Shown piece by piece: positions 31,117-39,314 of a stretch of 64,000 nucleotides of DNA. The notes under the pieces were generated by a model that ran no database searches, had not been told where the DNA came from, and worked only from the letters and a program-made list of their open reading frames with translations. Source of the stretch: Rossellomorea sp. AcN35-11 (GTDB lineage: Bacteria; Bacillota; Bacilli; Bacillales; Bacillaceae_B). The stretch lies in contig CP128835.1 of NCBI GenBank assembly GCA_030388825.1, forward strand, positions 3,342,001 through 3,406,000, written 5' to 3'. The translations under genes and the position numbers were made by a program. The first letter of the stretch is position 1, and each line of letters opens with the position of its first letter.

Positions 31117-31901
31117 TTATAAGAGAAAGTGAAGAAGGGGAAACACAAATAATAAACTATCAAAACGATCCAGCATCCCACCATGACCCGGCAGTAAATG
31201 ACCTGAATCTTTTACTTTGTAATGTCTCTTAAGGGCGGATTCAACCAAGTCACCCACTTGTCCAAAAACAGATAAGATCGCAGTCACGATAATCAGCTTA
31301 GGAATGGACATATCAAGGTCTGTGAAGAACGTCATGACGATGCCGACCAGGATGGCACAAAGAATGCCGCCTACAAACCCTTCAATGGTTTTATTCGGAC
31401 TTATTTCAGGCCACAGCTTCTTTTTCCCCATGGCTCTTCCGATGAAATAAGCACCTGAGTCCGTCGCCCAAATAATGAATAATGCATAGAAGACAAACTG
31501 CACGCCTTCATCCAGGCGAATCTCCATAAAATAATAGAAACCTATCCCTACATACAAGATACTTAATAGGGCAAAGGCAACATCATCGAATGTGTAACGG
31601 TTCTTCGTCGCAACTGTGTACGTTAAAAATAGCGCACGGCAAGAAAAGCCATTTCGATCTTGGTATAACCAAAGTCTGCTATAATCCCTATCGCATCGGT
31701 TGGAATCAGGAATACCCATAAAAGGGCGAGTGACAACAGCCCTGGAATGGTGAAAATCCACTGCCCTCTCATTTTCAATGCTTCATATAAACTGATAGAT
31801 GCAATTAGGTACATTAAAATAATAAAAGGTGCTTCACCAAAAATGATGATCGGTAAAAAAACCGCCGCAGCTATCACTGCTGTAATAATTCTTTGTTTCA
31901 T
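31117..31901 (-). CDS. cdsA: Phosphatidate cytidylyltransferase CdsA, frameshifted in this sequence
   Basis: Multi-pass membrane enzyme making CDP-diacylglycerol for phospholipids. The N-terminal part ([15 protein letters not shown]..., three hydrophobic segments) and the C-terminal signature ([39 protein letters not shown]) lie in two frames. The break is at about 31633-31634, where one base appears to be missing: FLAV should run into [12 protein letters not shown]. Restoring a base gives about 261 residues. This is the only deletion-type break in the window. Confidence 0.9.
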
Positions 31902-31915
31902 TAGGATTCCTCGCT

Positions 31916-32692
31916 TTATAACCCACCAAATCTTCTTGAACGACCTTGATATGCTTCAATTGCTTCTATAAGATTCTCCTTGCCGAAATCCGGCCATAGA
32001 ACATCAGTAAAAAAGAACTCTGTATAAGCCAATTGCCATAACATAAAGTTACTTAAGCGGATTTCTCCACTCGTTCGAATCAGCAGGTCTGGATCTTTTA
32101 AATCTTTCGTCATCAAATAACTTGAAAACGCTTCTTCATTCAGTTCCTTCTCATCTAGTATTCCATTCTGTACATCTTTTAAGACATGCTTTATTGAATG
32201 AATGATTTCTGAACGGCTTCCATAATTCAAAGCAAAATTTAAGATAAGCCCGTCATTATTCTTGGTAGCTTCCATAGCCTTGGTGACGGCATTCATGGTA
32301 TGGGTGGGAAGTGCATCCATCGATCCCATCATTCTCACCTGTACGTTTTCTTCTACTAATTCAGGCAGGAAAGTCCCTAGAAATTCTTCTGGCAGTTTCA
32401 TAAGAAACTCAACTTCCATTTTGGGGCGTTTCCAGTTTTCTGTTGAAAAAGCATATAGTGTCAAGGCTTCTACACCAAGTTCGTTGGCCAGCTTCGTTAT
32501 TCTTCTCACACATTTCATGCCTTCATGGTGTCCCGCTACTCTGGGTAAGGCCCTTTTTTTAGCCCATCGCCCATTTCCATCCATAATGATGGCAATATGA
32601 GACGGGATAGGATGTTTGATCAATTCTTGATATCGATCTTCCACTTCCTCTGAAGTTTGCTGTCGTTTCCATTGCTTAAGCTTGTTTAGCAT
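31916..32692 (-). CDS. uppS: Undecaprenyl diphosphate synthase
   Basis: A 258-residue cis-prenyltransferase making the C55 lipid carrier for cell-wall synthesis. It contains the conserved HIAIIMDGNGRWAKKR with the catalytic Asp, STENWKRP and the C-terminal RTSGEIRLSNFMLWQLAY. ATG 32692 is chosen because GGTGGAGGA lies just upstream; the frame opens seven codons earlier. It ends 15 bases before cdsA. Confidence 0.96.
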   Translation of the reverse strand: MLNKLKQWKRQQTSEEVEDRYQELIKHPIPSHIAIIMDGNGRWAKKRALPRVAGHHEGMKCVRRITKLANELGVEALTLYAFSTENWKRPKMEVEFLMKLPEEFLGTFLPELVEENVQVRMMGSMDALPTHTMNAVTKAMEATKNNDGLILNFALNYGSRSEIIHSIKHVLKDVQNGILDEKELNEEAFSSYLMTKDLKDPDLLIRTSGEIRLSNFMLWQLAYTEFFFTDVLWPDFGKENLIEAIEAYQGRSRRFGGL

Positions 32693-32718
32693 AAAAAAAT
32701 CCTCCACCAACAATCCAA

Positions 32719-32746
32719 AAAATATTTACCCTTACTATCATATCAA
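32719..32746 (-). promoter_or_regulatory. Candidate promoter of uppS
   Basis: TTGATA (-35, 32741-32746) and TATTTT (-10, 32719-32724) are 16 bases apart, close to the uppS start and downstream of the frr terminator. The rest of the 275-base gap (32747-32901) shows nothing else that I can assign. Confidence 0.35.
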
Positions 32747-32901
32747 AAAATAAGGAAGATATCTTCAAGAAAATAGATTATGTATATTCAAACAGGCAGC
32801 TAGACGATCATTATATTTCCATCTGAGGTCATAGCTGATTTTACCATCAAATTGAGGAAGCCGGATATCCCTCTCTCGAACTCTAAACAAGCATAAGACA
32901 A

Positions 32902-32948
32902 AGGGTCTGTCCAATAAGGAAGATGAGTTCGCTTATAGGTCAGACCCT
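32902..32948 (-). terminator. Terminator after frr
   Basis: AGGGTCTG (minus strand, right arm 32941-32948) pairs with CAGACCCT, continued by CC and ATAAG/CTTAT helices with single mismatches, followed by UUUGUCUU. It begins about 20 bases past the frr stop. The outer motif resembles the one in the spoIIIE leader. Confidence 0.75.
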
Positions 32949-32967
32949 CAGGGTTAGAATATGATCA

Positions 32968-33525
32968 TTATACTTCTAGCATCTCTTGCTCTTTGTCTTT
33001 AGCAATGCTATCGATCTTGACAATGCTCTCGTCTGTTGCTTTTTGAACATCATCAGAGTATCCACGAAGATCATCCTCTGTAATGTCCCCATTTTTCTCT
33101 TTTTTCTTCAGTTCGTCATTTGCATCGCGACGAATATTACGGATCGCCACTTTGGCATCTTCAGCTTCTTTCTTCACAACCTTGACTAACTCTTTACGGC
33201 GTTCTTCCGTTAAAGCAGGCACGACGATCCGGATGATATTACCGTCACTTGTAGGTGTAATTCCAAGATCAGACTTCAATATCGCCTTTTCGATATCACC
33301 TAATGCAGATTTATCATAAGGCTGAATGACTAGCATACGTGCTTCAGGGATGGAGATCCCGGCTAATTGATTAACTGGTGTCGGTGCTCCGTAGTAGTCT
33401 ACAGTAATTTTATCAAGAAGAGATGCGTTTGCTCTTCCGGCACGGATACTTGCTAATTCTCTAGAAAATGTCTGGATAGCTTTGGTCATTCTTTCTTTTG
33501 CATTTGCTATGATCGTATTTGGCAT
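32968..33525 (-). CDS. frr: Ribosome recycling factor
   Basis: A 185-residue factor that splits post-termination ribosomes with EF-G. It shows [40 protein letters not shown] and the C-terminal helix ending [10 protein letters not shown]. Its ATG overlaps the pyrH stop by one base (TAATG), so the two are co-translated. Confidence 0.97.
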   Translation of the reverse strand: MPNTIIANAKERMTKAIQTFSRELASIRAGRANASLLDKITVDYYGAPTPVNQLAGISIPEARMLVIQPYDKSALGDIEKAILKSDLGITPTSDGNIIRIVVPALTEERRKELVKVVKKEAEDAKVAIRNIRRDANDELKKKEKNGDITEDDLRGYSDDVQKATDESIVKIDSIAKDKEQEMLEV

Positions 33526-34250
33526 TATGCTTTCCCCCTAACGATTGTTCCTATATTCTCACCTGTGATGGCTCTCTTAATATTCCCATCCTCCATAATA
33601 GAGAATACAATAAGTGGAATATCGTTGTCCATACAAAGAGATGAAGCAGTTGAATCCATTACAGCCAAACCTTCTTTTAAAACATCTAGATAAGAAAGTT
33701 CTTCATATTTTACAGCCGTTTCGTCCATCTTAGGATCTGCTGAGTATACACCATCTACGTTGTTCTTAGCCATCAGGATCACTTCAGCTTCGATTTCAGC
33801 TGCCCTCAATGCCGCAGTGGTATCGGTTGAGAAGTAAGGATTCCCTGTACCAGCTGCGAAAATCACGACACGTTTCTTCTCCAAGTGTCGGATCGCTCTG
33901 CGTCTAATATAAGGCTCTGCCACCTGACGCATGTCAATCGAAGTTTGGACTCTTGTTTCAATACCCAGCTGTTCAAGGCTGTCCTGAAGAGCCAGTGAGT
34001 TCATAACGGTAGCAAGCATTCCCATATAGTCTGCAGATGCCCGGTCCATTCCCATCTCACTGCCTATTTTACCACGCCAGATATTACCTCCGCCAACGAC
34101 AACTGCCACTTCCACATCAAGCTCAGCAATTTCCTTTACTTCTTCTGCAACATTTTTAATGACAGAAGGATTGATTCCGAAGCCATCTTCACCTGCTAAT
34201 GCTTCTCCACTTAGTTTCAGAACGACACGTTTGTATTTTGGAACGCTCAT
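33525..34250 (-). CDS. pyrH: UMP kinase
   Basis: A 241-residue hexameric UMP kinase of the amino-acid-kinase fold, essential for pyrimidine nucleotides. It has [16 protein letters not shown] near the start, [21 protein letters not shown], and [23 protein letters not shown] 34250 is preceded by GGAGGTTCCC; the frame opens 15 codons earlier without a site. Confidence 0.97.
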   Translation of the reverse strand: MSVPKYKRVVLKLSGEALAGEDGFGINPSVIKNVAEEVKEIAELDVEVAVVVGGGNIWRGKIGSEMGMDRASADYMGMLATVMNSLALQDSLEQLGIETRVQTSIDMRQVAEPYIRRRAIRHLEKKRVVIFAAGTGNPYFSTDTTAALRAAEIEAEVILMAKNNVDGVYSADPKMDETAVKYEELSYLDVLKEGLAVMDSTASSLCMDNDIPLIVFSIMEDGNIKRAITGENIGTIVRGKA

Positions 34251-34280
34251 GGGAACCTCCATTATATAGAATTTATCTTG

Positions 34281-34309
34281 AAAAATAGGGAACACGCTAG
34301 TGTTCCCTA
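34281..34309 (-). terminator. Terminator between tsf and pyrH
   Basis: A perfect ten-base-pair stem TAGGGAACAC/GTGTTCCCTA with a four-base loop, then five U and C on the minus strand, 21 bases past the tsf stop. Confidence 0.87.
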
Positions 34310-34330
34310 CTAAGAATTGTTTAGCTTTTA

Positions 34331-35212
34331 TTATTTCTTAACTTGACTCATTACCTCTTCAGCGAAGTTCTCTTGGCGTTTTTCAAGACCTTCCCCGACT
34401 TCGTAACGGATGAAATCAGTTAAAGTAGCTTTATTTGCTTCAAGGAATTGACGTACCTTTTGATCTGGATTCTTAACGAATGATTGATCCAGGATACAGA
34501 TGTCCTCGAAATATTTGCCCAGGCGACCTTCTACCATTTTCTCAACGATATTTTCAGGTTTGCCTTCATTTAATGCCTGTTGCTTAAGTACTTCACGCTC
34601 ACGCTCTACTTCTTCAGCAGAAACCTGGTCACGTGATACATACTTAGGATTTAATGCAGCAGCGTGCATAGCAACATCCTTAGCTACGTTTTCATCAGTT
34701 GTACCTTCAACAACAGTCAGAACAGCAATGCGGCCGCCCATGTGCAGGTATTCACCAAATGCAGCGTTATCGCCTTTTGTACGGATTTCAAAACGGCGAA
34801 GTGTGATTTTCTCTCCGATTTTAGCGATAGCAGCATTGATGAATTCACTTACTGTAGAACCATTGGCCATTTTCTGATCAAGAGCTTCTTCAACAGTAGA
34901 AGGCTTGTTGGCAAGTAGGTGATCAGCTAATTCTTTTACAAGGTTTTGGAAATTTTCGTTTTTCGCAACGAAATCAGTTTCTGCATTCACTTCAAAGATG
35001 ATAGCGGTATTACCTTCGCTTGCAATGTAAGTAGTACCTTCTGCTGCAATACGGTCAGCTTTTTTAGCTGCTTTTGCAATACCTTTTTCACGTAGGAAGT
35101 CAATTGCTTTGTCCATATCCCCGTCAGTTTCTGTCAACGCTTTTTTACAATCCATCATTCCAGCGCCAGTTTTTTCACGAAGTTCTTTAACCATTTGTGC
35201 AGTAATTGCCAT
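34331..35212 (-). CDS. tsf: Elongation factor Ts
   Basis: A 293-residue nucleotide exchange factor for EF-Tu. The N-terminal UBA-like domain carries [18 protein letters not shown], followed by the [16 protein letters not shown] stretch and the conserved [16 protein letters not shown] core. ATG start with GGAGG upstream. A terminator separates it from rpsB and another from pyrH. Confidence 0.97.
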   Translation of the reverse strand: MAITAQMVKELREKTGAGMMDCKKALTETDGDMDKAIDFLREKGIAKAAKKADRIAAEGTTYIASEGNTAIIFEVNAETDFVAKNENFQNLVKELADHLLANKPSTVEEALDQKMANGSTVSEFINAAIAKIGEKITLRRFEIRTKGDNAAFGEYLHMGGRIAVLTVVEGTTDENVAKDVAMHAAALNPKYVSRDQVSAEEVEREREVLKQQALNEGKPENIVEKMVEGRLGKYFEDICILDQSFVKNPDQKVRQFLEANKATLTDFIRYEVGEGLEKRQENFAEEVMSQVKK

Positions 35213-35317
35213 AGTGGGTTTCCTCCTTAGTTTAACTATGTAGACTCTATCACGACTAGGTGAGAGTCATAAATATACTGACTCTTTATAAGAGTTCAGT
35301 AGATGTGCATACTCTTT

Positions 35318-35355
35318 AAAAAAAGGTGATAAGGGTAAGCCCTCTTATCACCTTT
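35318..35355 (-). terminator. Terminator between rpsB and tsf
   Basis: A perfect 12-base-pair stem AAAGGTGATAAG/CTTATCACCTTT (35322-35355) with a ten-base loop is followed by a run of U. It starts six bases past the rpsB stop. The leader of tsf after it (about 100 bases) holds only weak promoter matches, so partial read-through may set the S2:EF-Ts ratio. Confidence 0.9.
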
Positions 35356-35361
35356 CCTTCA

Positions 35362-36069
35362 TTACTCAGCTGCTACAGCTGCTTCTTCACCTTGCTTAGC
35401 TTCTAAAATAGCGTCAGCCATTTTACCTGTAAGAAGCTTAACTGCACGGATCGCATCGTCATTCGCAGGAATAACAACATCGATTTCATCCGGATCACAG
35501 TTCGTATCAACGATACCCACGATAGGGATATGAAGTTTACGAGCTTCAGCTACAGCGATACGCTCTTTACGAGGATCGATGATGAATAATGCATCAGGTA
35601 GCGTGTTCATATCTTTGATTCCGCCTAAGAATTTCACTAAGCGTTCATGTTCTTTTTTAAGTTGTACTACTTCTTTCTTCGGAAGTACTTCAAACGTTCC
35701 GTCTTCTTCCATTTTTTCAATTTCTTTAAGACGTGCAATACGCTTTTGGATTGTTTCGAAGTTAGTAAGTGTTCCACCTAACCAACGTTGGTTGATGTAG
35801 TACATACCAGCACGTTCCGCTTCTTCTTTAACAGACTCTTGTGCTTGCTTCTTTGTACCAACGAAAAGAACTTTACCGCCGTTACCAGCTAATTCTTTCA
35901 CGAAGTTATAAGCTTCTTCAACCTTTTTCACTGTTTTTTGAAGGTCGATGATGTAGATGCCGTTACGCTCTGTGAAGATGTATCTCTTCATTTTTGGGTT
36001 CCAACGGCGAGTTTGGTGTCCGAAATGTACACCAGCTTCTAGCAATTGTTTCATAGAAATTACTGACAT
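35362..36069 (-). CDS. rpsB: 30S ribosomal protein S2
   Basis: A 235-residue small-subunit protein. It opens [20 protein letters not shown] and has [35 protein letters not shown] and the [14 protein letters not shown] segment, all diagnostic. ATG start with AGGAGG upstream. Preceded by a structured leader and a strong promoter located just after swrB. Confidence 0.97.
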   Translation of the reverse strand: MSVISMKQLLEAGVHFGHQTRRWNPKMKRYIFTERNGIYIIDLQKTVKKVEEAYNFVKELAGNGGKVLFVGTKKQAQESVKEEAERAGMYYINQRWLGGTLTNFETIQKRIARLKEIEKMEEDGTFEVLPKKEVVQLKKEHERLVKFLGGIKDMNTLPDALFIIDPRKERIAVAEARKLHIPIVGIVDTNCDPDEIDVVIPANDDAIRAVKLLTGKMADAILEAKQGEEAAVAAE

Positions 36070-36105
36070 GTGTGTTTCCTCCTAAATGGTTTTCTTTTTC
36101 TCCTC

Positions 36106-36172
36106 CGTTTCCGTCATCTTGTAGTAGAAACTATCCTGTCAGGATAGCACCATCCACCTCAATCGGGAAACG
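36106..36172 (-). promoter_or_regulatory. Structured rpsB leader, possible S2 autoregulatory element
   Basis: The leader forms a closing helix CGTTTCC/GGAAACG (36106-36112 with 36166-36172) enclosing a perfect hairpin CTATCCTG-T-CAGGATAG (36131-36147) and single-stranded GA-rich segments. Such a fold upstream of a ribosomal protein gene suggests autogenous control, but binding by S2 is inference. Confidence 0.5.
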
Positions 36173-36192
36173 TGTGTAATCACACCATGAAT

Positions 36193-36221
36193 ACTATAGC
36201 ATACCTCTTACAACCAATCAA
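36193..36221 (-). promoter_or_regulatory. sigma-A promoter of rpsB
   Basis: TTGATT (-35, 36216-36221) and TATAGT (-10, 36193-36198) are exactly 17 bases apart, with TG at the extended -10. It begins only eight bases beyond the swrB stop, so it drives rpsB independently of the fla/che operon. Predicted leader about 117 bases. Confidence 0.8.
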
Positions 36222-36228
36222 GAACTTC

Positions 36229-36738
36229 CTACAACATTTGACGAAATTTCAAGAGGAGTTCAATTTCTGTCTTTCCTTTTCCGACAGAGTGGGCTATTTC
36301 TTCGATCGTCAGACCTTCCTGTTTTAATAGGAGAATCTTATGAACCACGGGATCTTCGGAAGTTTCGGCAGTTTGCATTTCTTCCGACATTTCTCCCTCT
36401 CTTCCCATTTTTGATTGCTCGTATGCTTTTGAAGCGTGCATAAAGGCTTTACCTGACGGTTTGTGATTATGTACAGGCCTTGGAAGCTCGGCGTCTCCCG
36501 CCAGTTCAGAAACAGTCATTTGACTCTCGGCATGTTTCTTGAAATTTCGAATAAATTCGTCGTTCTCTTCTTTCATTTCTATCACGTATGAAGAAATGAC
36601 ATCTTCCATTTCCCCGATCATTTTTTTTTGCTCCAATTCCAAGCTTTGCAGTCGATTTTGTCTAACGTATAAGATCACAATCGACAGCAATGAAACAACA
36701 TTAAGCAGAAAAGATATAAACAGCAGGAACGTAACCAT
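36229..36738 (-). CDS. swrB: Swarming motility protein SwrB
   Basis: A 169-residue protein with an N-terminal membrane segment (VTFLLFISFLLNVVSLLSIVIL), a charged middle region and a C-terminal helix-turn-helix-like end (QEGLTIEEIAHSVGKGKTEIELLLKFRQ). SwrB promotes assembly of the flagellar basal body and swarming in B. subtilis. The position after sigD and the length fit. It is separated from sigD by a terminator-like hairpin, so its expression may be partly independent. Confidence 0.87.
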   Translation of the reverse strand: MVTFLLFISFLLNVVSLLSIVILYVRQNRLQSLELEQKKMIGEMEDVISSYVIEMKEENDEFIRNFKKHAESQMTVSELAGDAELPRPVHNHKPSGKAFMHASKAYEQSKMGREGEMSEEMQTAETSEDPVVHKILLLKQEGLTIEEIAHSVGKGKTEIELLLKFRQML

Positions 36739-36771
36739 GTCATCACCCGGCTTTTGATTATTTTAAGCAAG

Positions 36772-36812
36772 TAAAAAGACTGCTCCCTCACTTCTTGTTC
36801 AGCGGAACAGTC
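36772..36812 (-). terminator. Terminator-like hairpin between sigD and swrB
   Basis: GACTG-T-TCC (36804-36812 complement) pairs with GGA-G-CAGTC (one wobble) across a loop, followed by UUUUU A. It lies about 50 bases past sigD and 34 before swrB. Shorter and less perfect than others here. Confidence 0.55.
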
Positions 36813-36861
36813 CATCTATTGGTAAAGGAATGTTTCTTCCTTCTATTTACAAAGAAAGTGC

Positions 36862-37620
36862 TCAGGAACTAAGTAAACTACGCAGTTTATAAATAGCCTT
36901 GGAGTGAATTTGTGAAATTCGTGATGTCGAAAGCTTTAAGACTTCACCAATTTCCGTCAATGTCAACTCCTCCTTGTAGAATAAGCTTAACACAAGCTGT
37001 TCTTTCTCAGAAAGGGATAATATCGTTTTCTCCAACTCCATTATTCTTTCATCCTTTAATAGTTCTTCTTCTGGTGAAATCGTCTTTTCATCTTTTATGG
37101 AATAGTTTTGAGATTCATTGTCATCATCCGTCAATTGTTCATCCATGGAAAGGATATTGGCAAAGAAATGTTCATTGGACGTTTGATAAACTTCTTCAGG
37201 TGCCATTTCCAAAGAAGCGGCTACCTCCTCAGCCGTTACGTGGCGTAATAGCGTTTGTTCAAGTTCCATGGTTTTCGCTTCTATTTTCTTAGCCCTGTCC
37301 CTTGTTGACCTTGGTAGCCAATCTTCCTTTCTTAATCCGTCAAGAATGGCTCCTCGGACTCTGAAGGAAGCATAGGTATCGAACTTTAAATCTCTTGTAG
37401 GATCGAACTTTTGAAGTGCATCAAGTAATCCCATCAACCCTAGACTTTTTATATCTTCTCTCGAGACGTTTCTTGGCAGTCCTACGGAAATTCGTTGAAC
37501 GTGATAGGACACCAGGGGCATGTATTTCTTCACCAGCATGTCACCCGCCTGGATATCACGACTGCTAATCCATTTCTCCCAATATTGTTGTTCATCTGAT
37601 TGAGGGGGTTGCTGAGACAT
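36862..37620 (-). CDS. sigD: RNA polymerase sigma factor SigD (flagellar/autolysin)
   Basis: A 252-residue sigma-28-type factor for late flagellar, motility and autolysin genes. Region 2 includes SLGLMGLLDALQKFDPTR and FRVRGAILDGLRKEDWLPRS; region 4 ends with LTLTEIGEVLKLSTSRISQI. Its place near the distal end of the fla/che operon is thought to make its expression sensitive to operon length. ATG start. Confidence 0.96.
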   Translation of the reverse strand: MSQQPPQSDEQQYWEKWISSRDIQAGDMLVKKYMPLVSYHVQRISVGLPRNVSREDIKSLGLMGLLDALQKFDPTRDLKFDTYASFRVRGAILDGLRKEDWLPRSTRDRAKKIEAKTMELEQTLLRHVTAEEVAASLEMAPEEVYQTSNEHFFANILSMDEQLTDDDNESQNYSIKDEKTISPEEELLKDERIMELEKTILSLSEKEQLVLSLFYKEELTLTEIGEVLKLSTSRISQIHSKAIYKLRSLLSS

Positions 37621-37710
37621 ATGAATCCTCCTTGCTTATTCTTTCTTCCTGATGGCTGGAATGCTGTATCAAAACAAGCTTATGCCATAGCTTTTTGAAT
37701 ATAAATGGTT

Positions 37711-38208
37711 CTACAATTCTTTTGTTCCTTCATTAACAGTCCTTACTTGAAGGATCCCGGTGGAGGTGTAAAATTCAATTGTCCTTCCTTTGTTACCGCC
37801 TATATCCTCTGCTACAATCGGCACACGGTGCTTCTTGAGCGCTTCTTTAACCGCTTCTGCATTTCTAGGACCTATCCTCATGACATCGCTTTTAGACTGA
37901 AATTGAAACATCTGTGCACCGCCGGCCATTTTGCATTTAAGCCTTCTCACATCGGCTCCCCGCTTTCCCAGTAGTCTGATAAGCTCATCTATTCCGGTAT
38001 CTGCGTATTTGGCCGGGTTCATTGATGCCCCTTTACCTAGGGATGAGGAGGGGAGCATCACGTGGACCATCCCCGCCAATCCGATACACTCATCGTATAA
38101 TACAACTCCTATGCATGAGCCCAAGCCTGAAGTGCGAATCGAACTTCCTTTCGAACCGATCTTCATGTCTGCAATTCCCACCTTGATGACCGTGCCTGTA
38201 TCAATCAT
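37711..38208 (-). CDS. cheD: Chemoreceptor glutamine deamidase CheD
   Basis: A 165-residue cysteine-protease-like deamidase of receptor glutamines that also binds CheC. Catalytic residues are visible: Cys32 in GLGSCIGVVLYD and His49 in GMVHVMLP. ATG overlaps the cheC stop (ATGA). It ends 90 bases before sigD; no element recognised in that gap. Confidence 0.95.
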   Translation of the reverse strand: MIDTGTVIKVGIADMKIGSKGSSIRTSGLGSCIGVVLYDECIGLAGMVHVMLPSSSLGKGASMNPAKYADTGIDELIRLLGKRGADVRRLKCKMAGGAQMFQFQSKSDVMRIGPRNAEAVKEALKKHRVPIVAEDIGGNKGRTIEFYTSTGILQVRTVNEGTKEL

Positions 38209-38840
38209 AACTGAACACCAAGTGAATGAAAGATGATTTCAAATGAATCTGGATCAGGCAAGAGAAAAAAATGACCTTTCACACTTTCTGATTCATCCAC
38301 ATCCTCTTCTTTCAGGGCCGTGTCGATGACGATTGCAAAATCACTTTCCTGAGAAATTTCAAGTAGCCCGAAGCCTATGATGGCACCAGCCATGTCAACG
38401 GATAAAGCTGGAACAGACGGTAATAACTTAAGATTCGTAAAGTCTGACAGGGATGATAAGTAAGAGCCCGAAAGAATGTTCCCTAGCTCCTGCATGGCTG
38501 ATAATCCTATTTCTGAATAAGGGGGTTCACTAAATGAAAACGAAACATCCTGAATCATCGTTCGAATATAAATGGATGCTTGTTCAACCGGCAATAAGAA
38601 GAACATACTCCCCGGTGCTTCCCCTTCAATCCTTAGAAACACACTTACGACTACATTATCGGGTCCTCCCGCCATGTCCATCATTTCATCGAATGTGACG
38701 ACTTTGACACTGGGTACCTTCATATCAATTTTCTTATTCAAAAGGGTGGAGAGGGCGGTTGCTGCATGCCCTGCTCCAATATTTCCGATTTCTTTCAGAA
38801 TATCCAAGTGCATTGACGTAATTTGCTTTTCATATCCCAT
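38205..38840 (-). CDS. cheC: CheY-P phosphatase CheC
   Basis: A 211-residue phosphatase that lowers CheY-P and works with CheD. It has the two repeated active-site helices of the CheC/FliY family: DILKEIGNIGAGHAATALS (about 11-29) and SAMQELGNILSGSYLSSLSD (about 107-126), each with the E and N needed for catalysis. ATG start. Confidence 0.95.
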   Translation of the reverse strand: MGYEKQITSMHLDILKEIGNIGAGHAATALSTLLNKKIDMKVPSVKVVTFDEMMDMAGGPDNVVVSVFLRIEGEAPGSMFFLLPVEQASIYIRTMIQDVSFSFSEPPYSEIGLSAMQELGNILSGSYLSSLSDFTNLKLLPSVPALSVDMAGAIIGFGLLEISQESDFAIVIDTALKEEDVDESESVKGHFFLLPDPDSFEIIFHSLGVQL

Positions 38841-38855
38841 TTGTTTCCGATCCCC

Positions 38856-39302
38856 TTAGATGGACTGCAGTATTTTATCTAAATGAAGTAGAATCAGTAA
38901 ACGTTTATTTTGCTTGACTACTCCAGCAATATATTCTGCTTCTACTATTCCGACGACTTCCGGTGAAGGTTCTATCATTTCTTTTGGGACATCCAATACA
39001 TCATTTGCTGCATCAACGATCAATCCTACTTCTTTATCCTCAAGGCCTACGATAATCACACGGGTATTATCAGTGGAAGCGGTGGAAGTTAAATCAAATC
39101 GGCTTCTTAAATCAATGATCGGAGTAACCAACCCCCGTAAATTTATAACTCCCTTAACATAGGAAGGCGTACTAGGCACTCTCGTAATATGTTCGAGCTT
39201 CTCGATTGAGCGGACCTGATTGACAGGAATGGCATATTCCTTATCCACCAGCTGAAATACGATAAGCTTTAATTCTTCCATTGTCTCTGTCATTCCATTC
39301 AT
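38856..39302 (-). CDS. cheW: Chemotaxis coupling protein CheW
   Basis: A 148-residue scaffold linking receptors to CheA. It folds as one CheW domain (about 10-145), with YAIPVNQVRSIEKLEHITRV and the conserved VKGVINLRGLVTPIIDLR. ATG with GGAGGT seven bases upstream, right after cheA. Confidence 0.96.
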   Translation of the reverse strand: MNGMTETMEELKLIVFQLVDKEYAIPVNQVRSIEKLEHITRVPSTPSYVKGVINLRGLVTPIIDLRSRFDLTSTASTDNTRVIIVGLEDKEVGLIVDAANDVLDVPKEMIEPSPEVVGIVEAEYIAGVVKQNKRLLILLHLDKILQSI

Positions 39303-39314
39303 TACCGTTACCTC

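Noticed and set aside
34261..34266. TATAAT just before pyrH
   Set aside because: No -35 at a suitable distance and it abuts the ribosome-binding site, so it would leave almost no leader.
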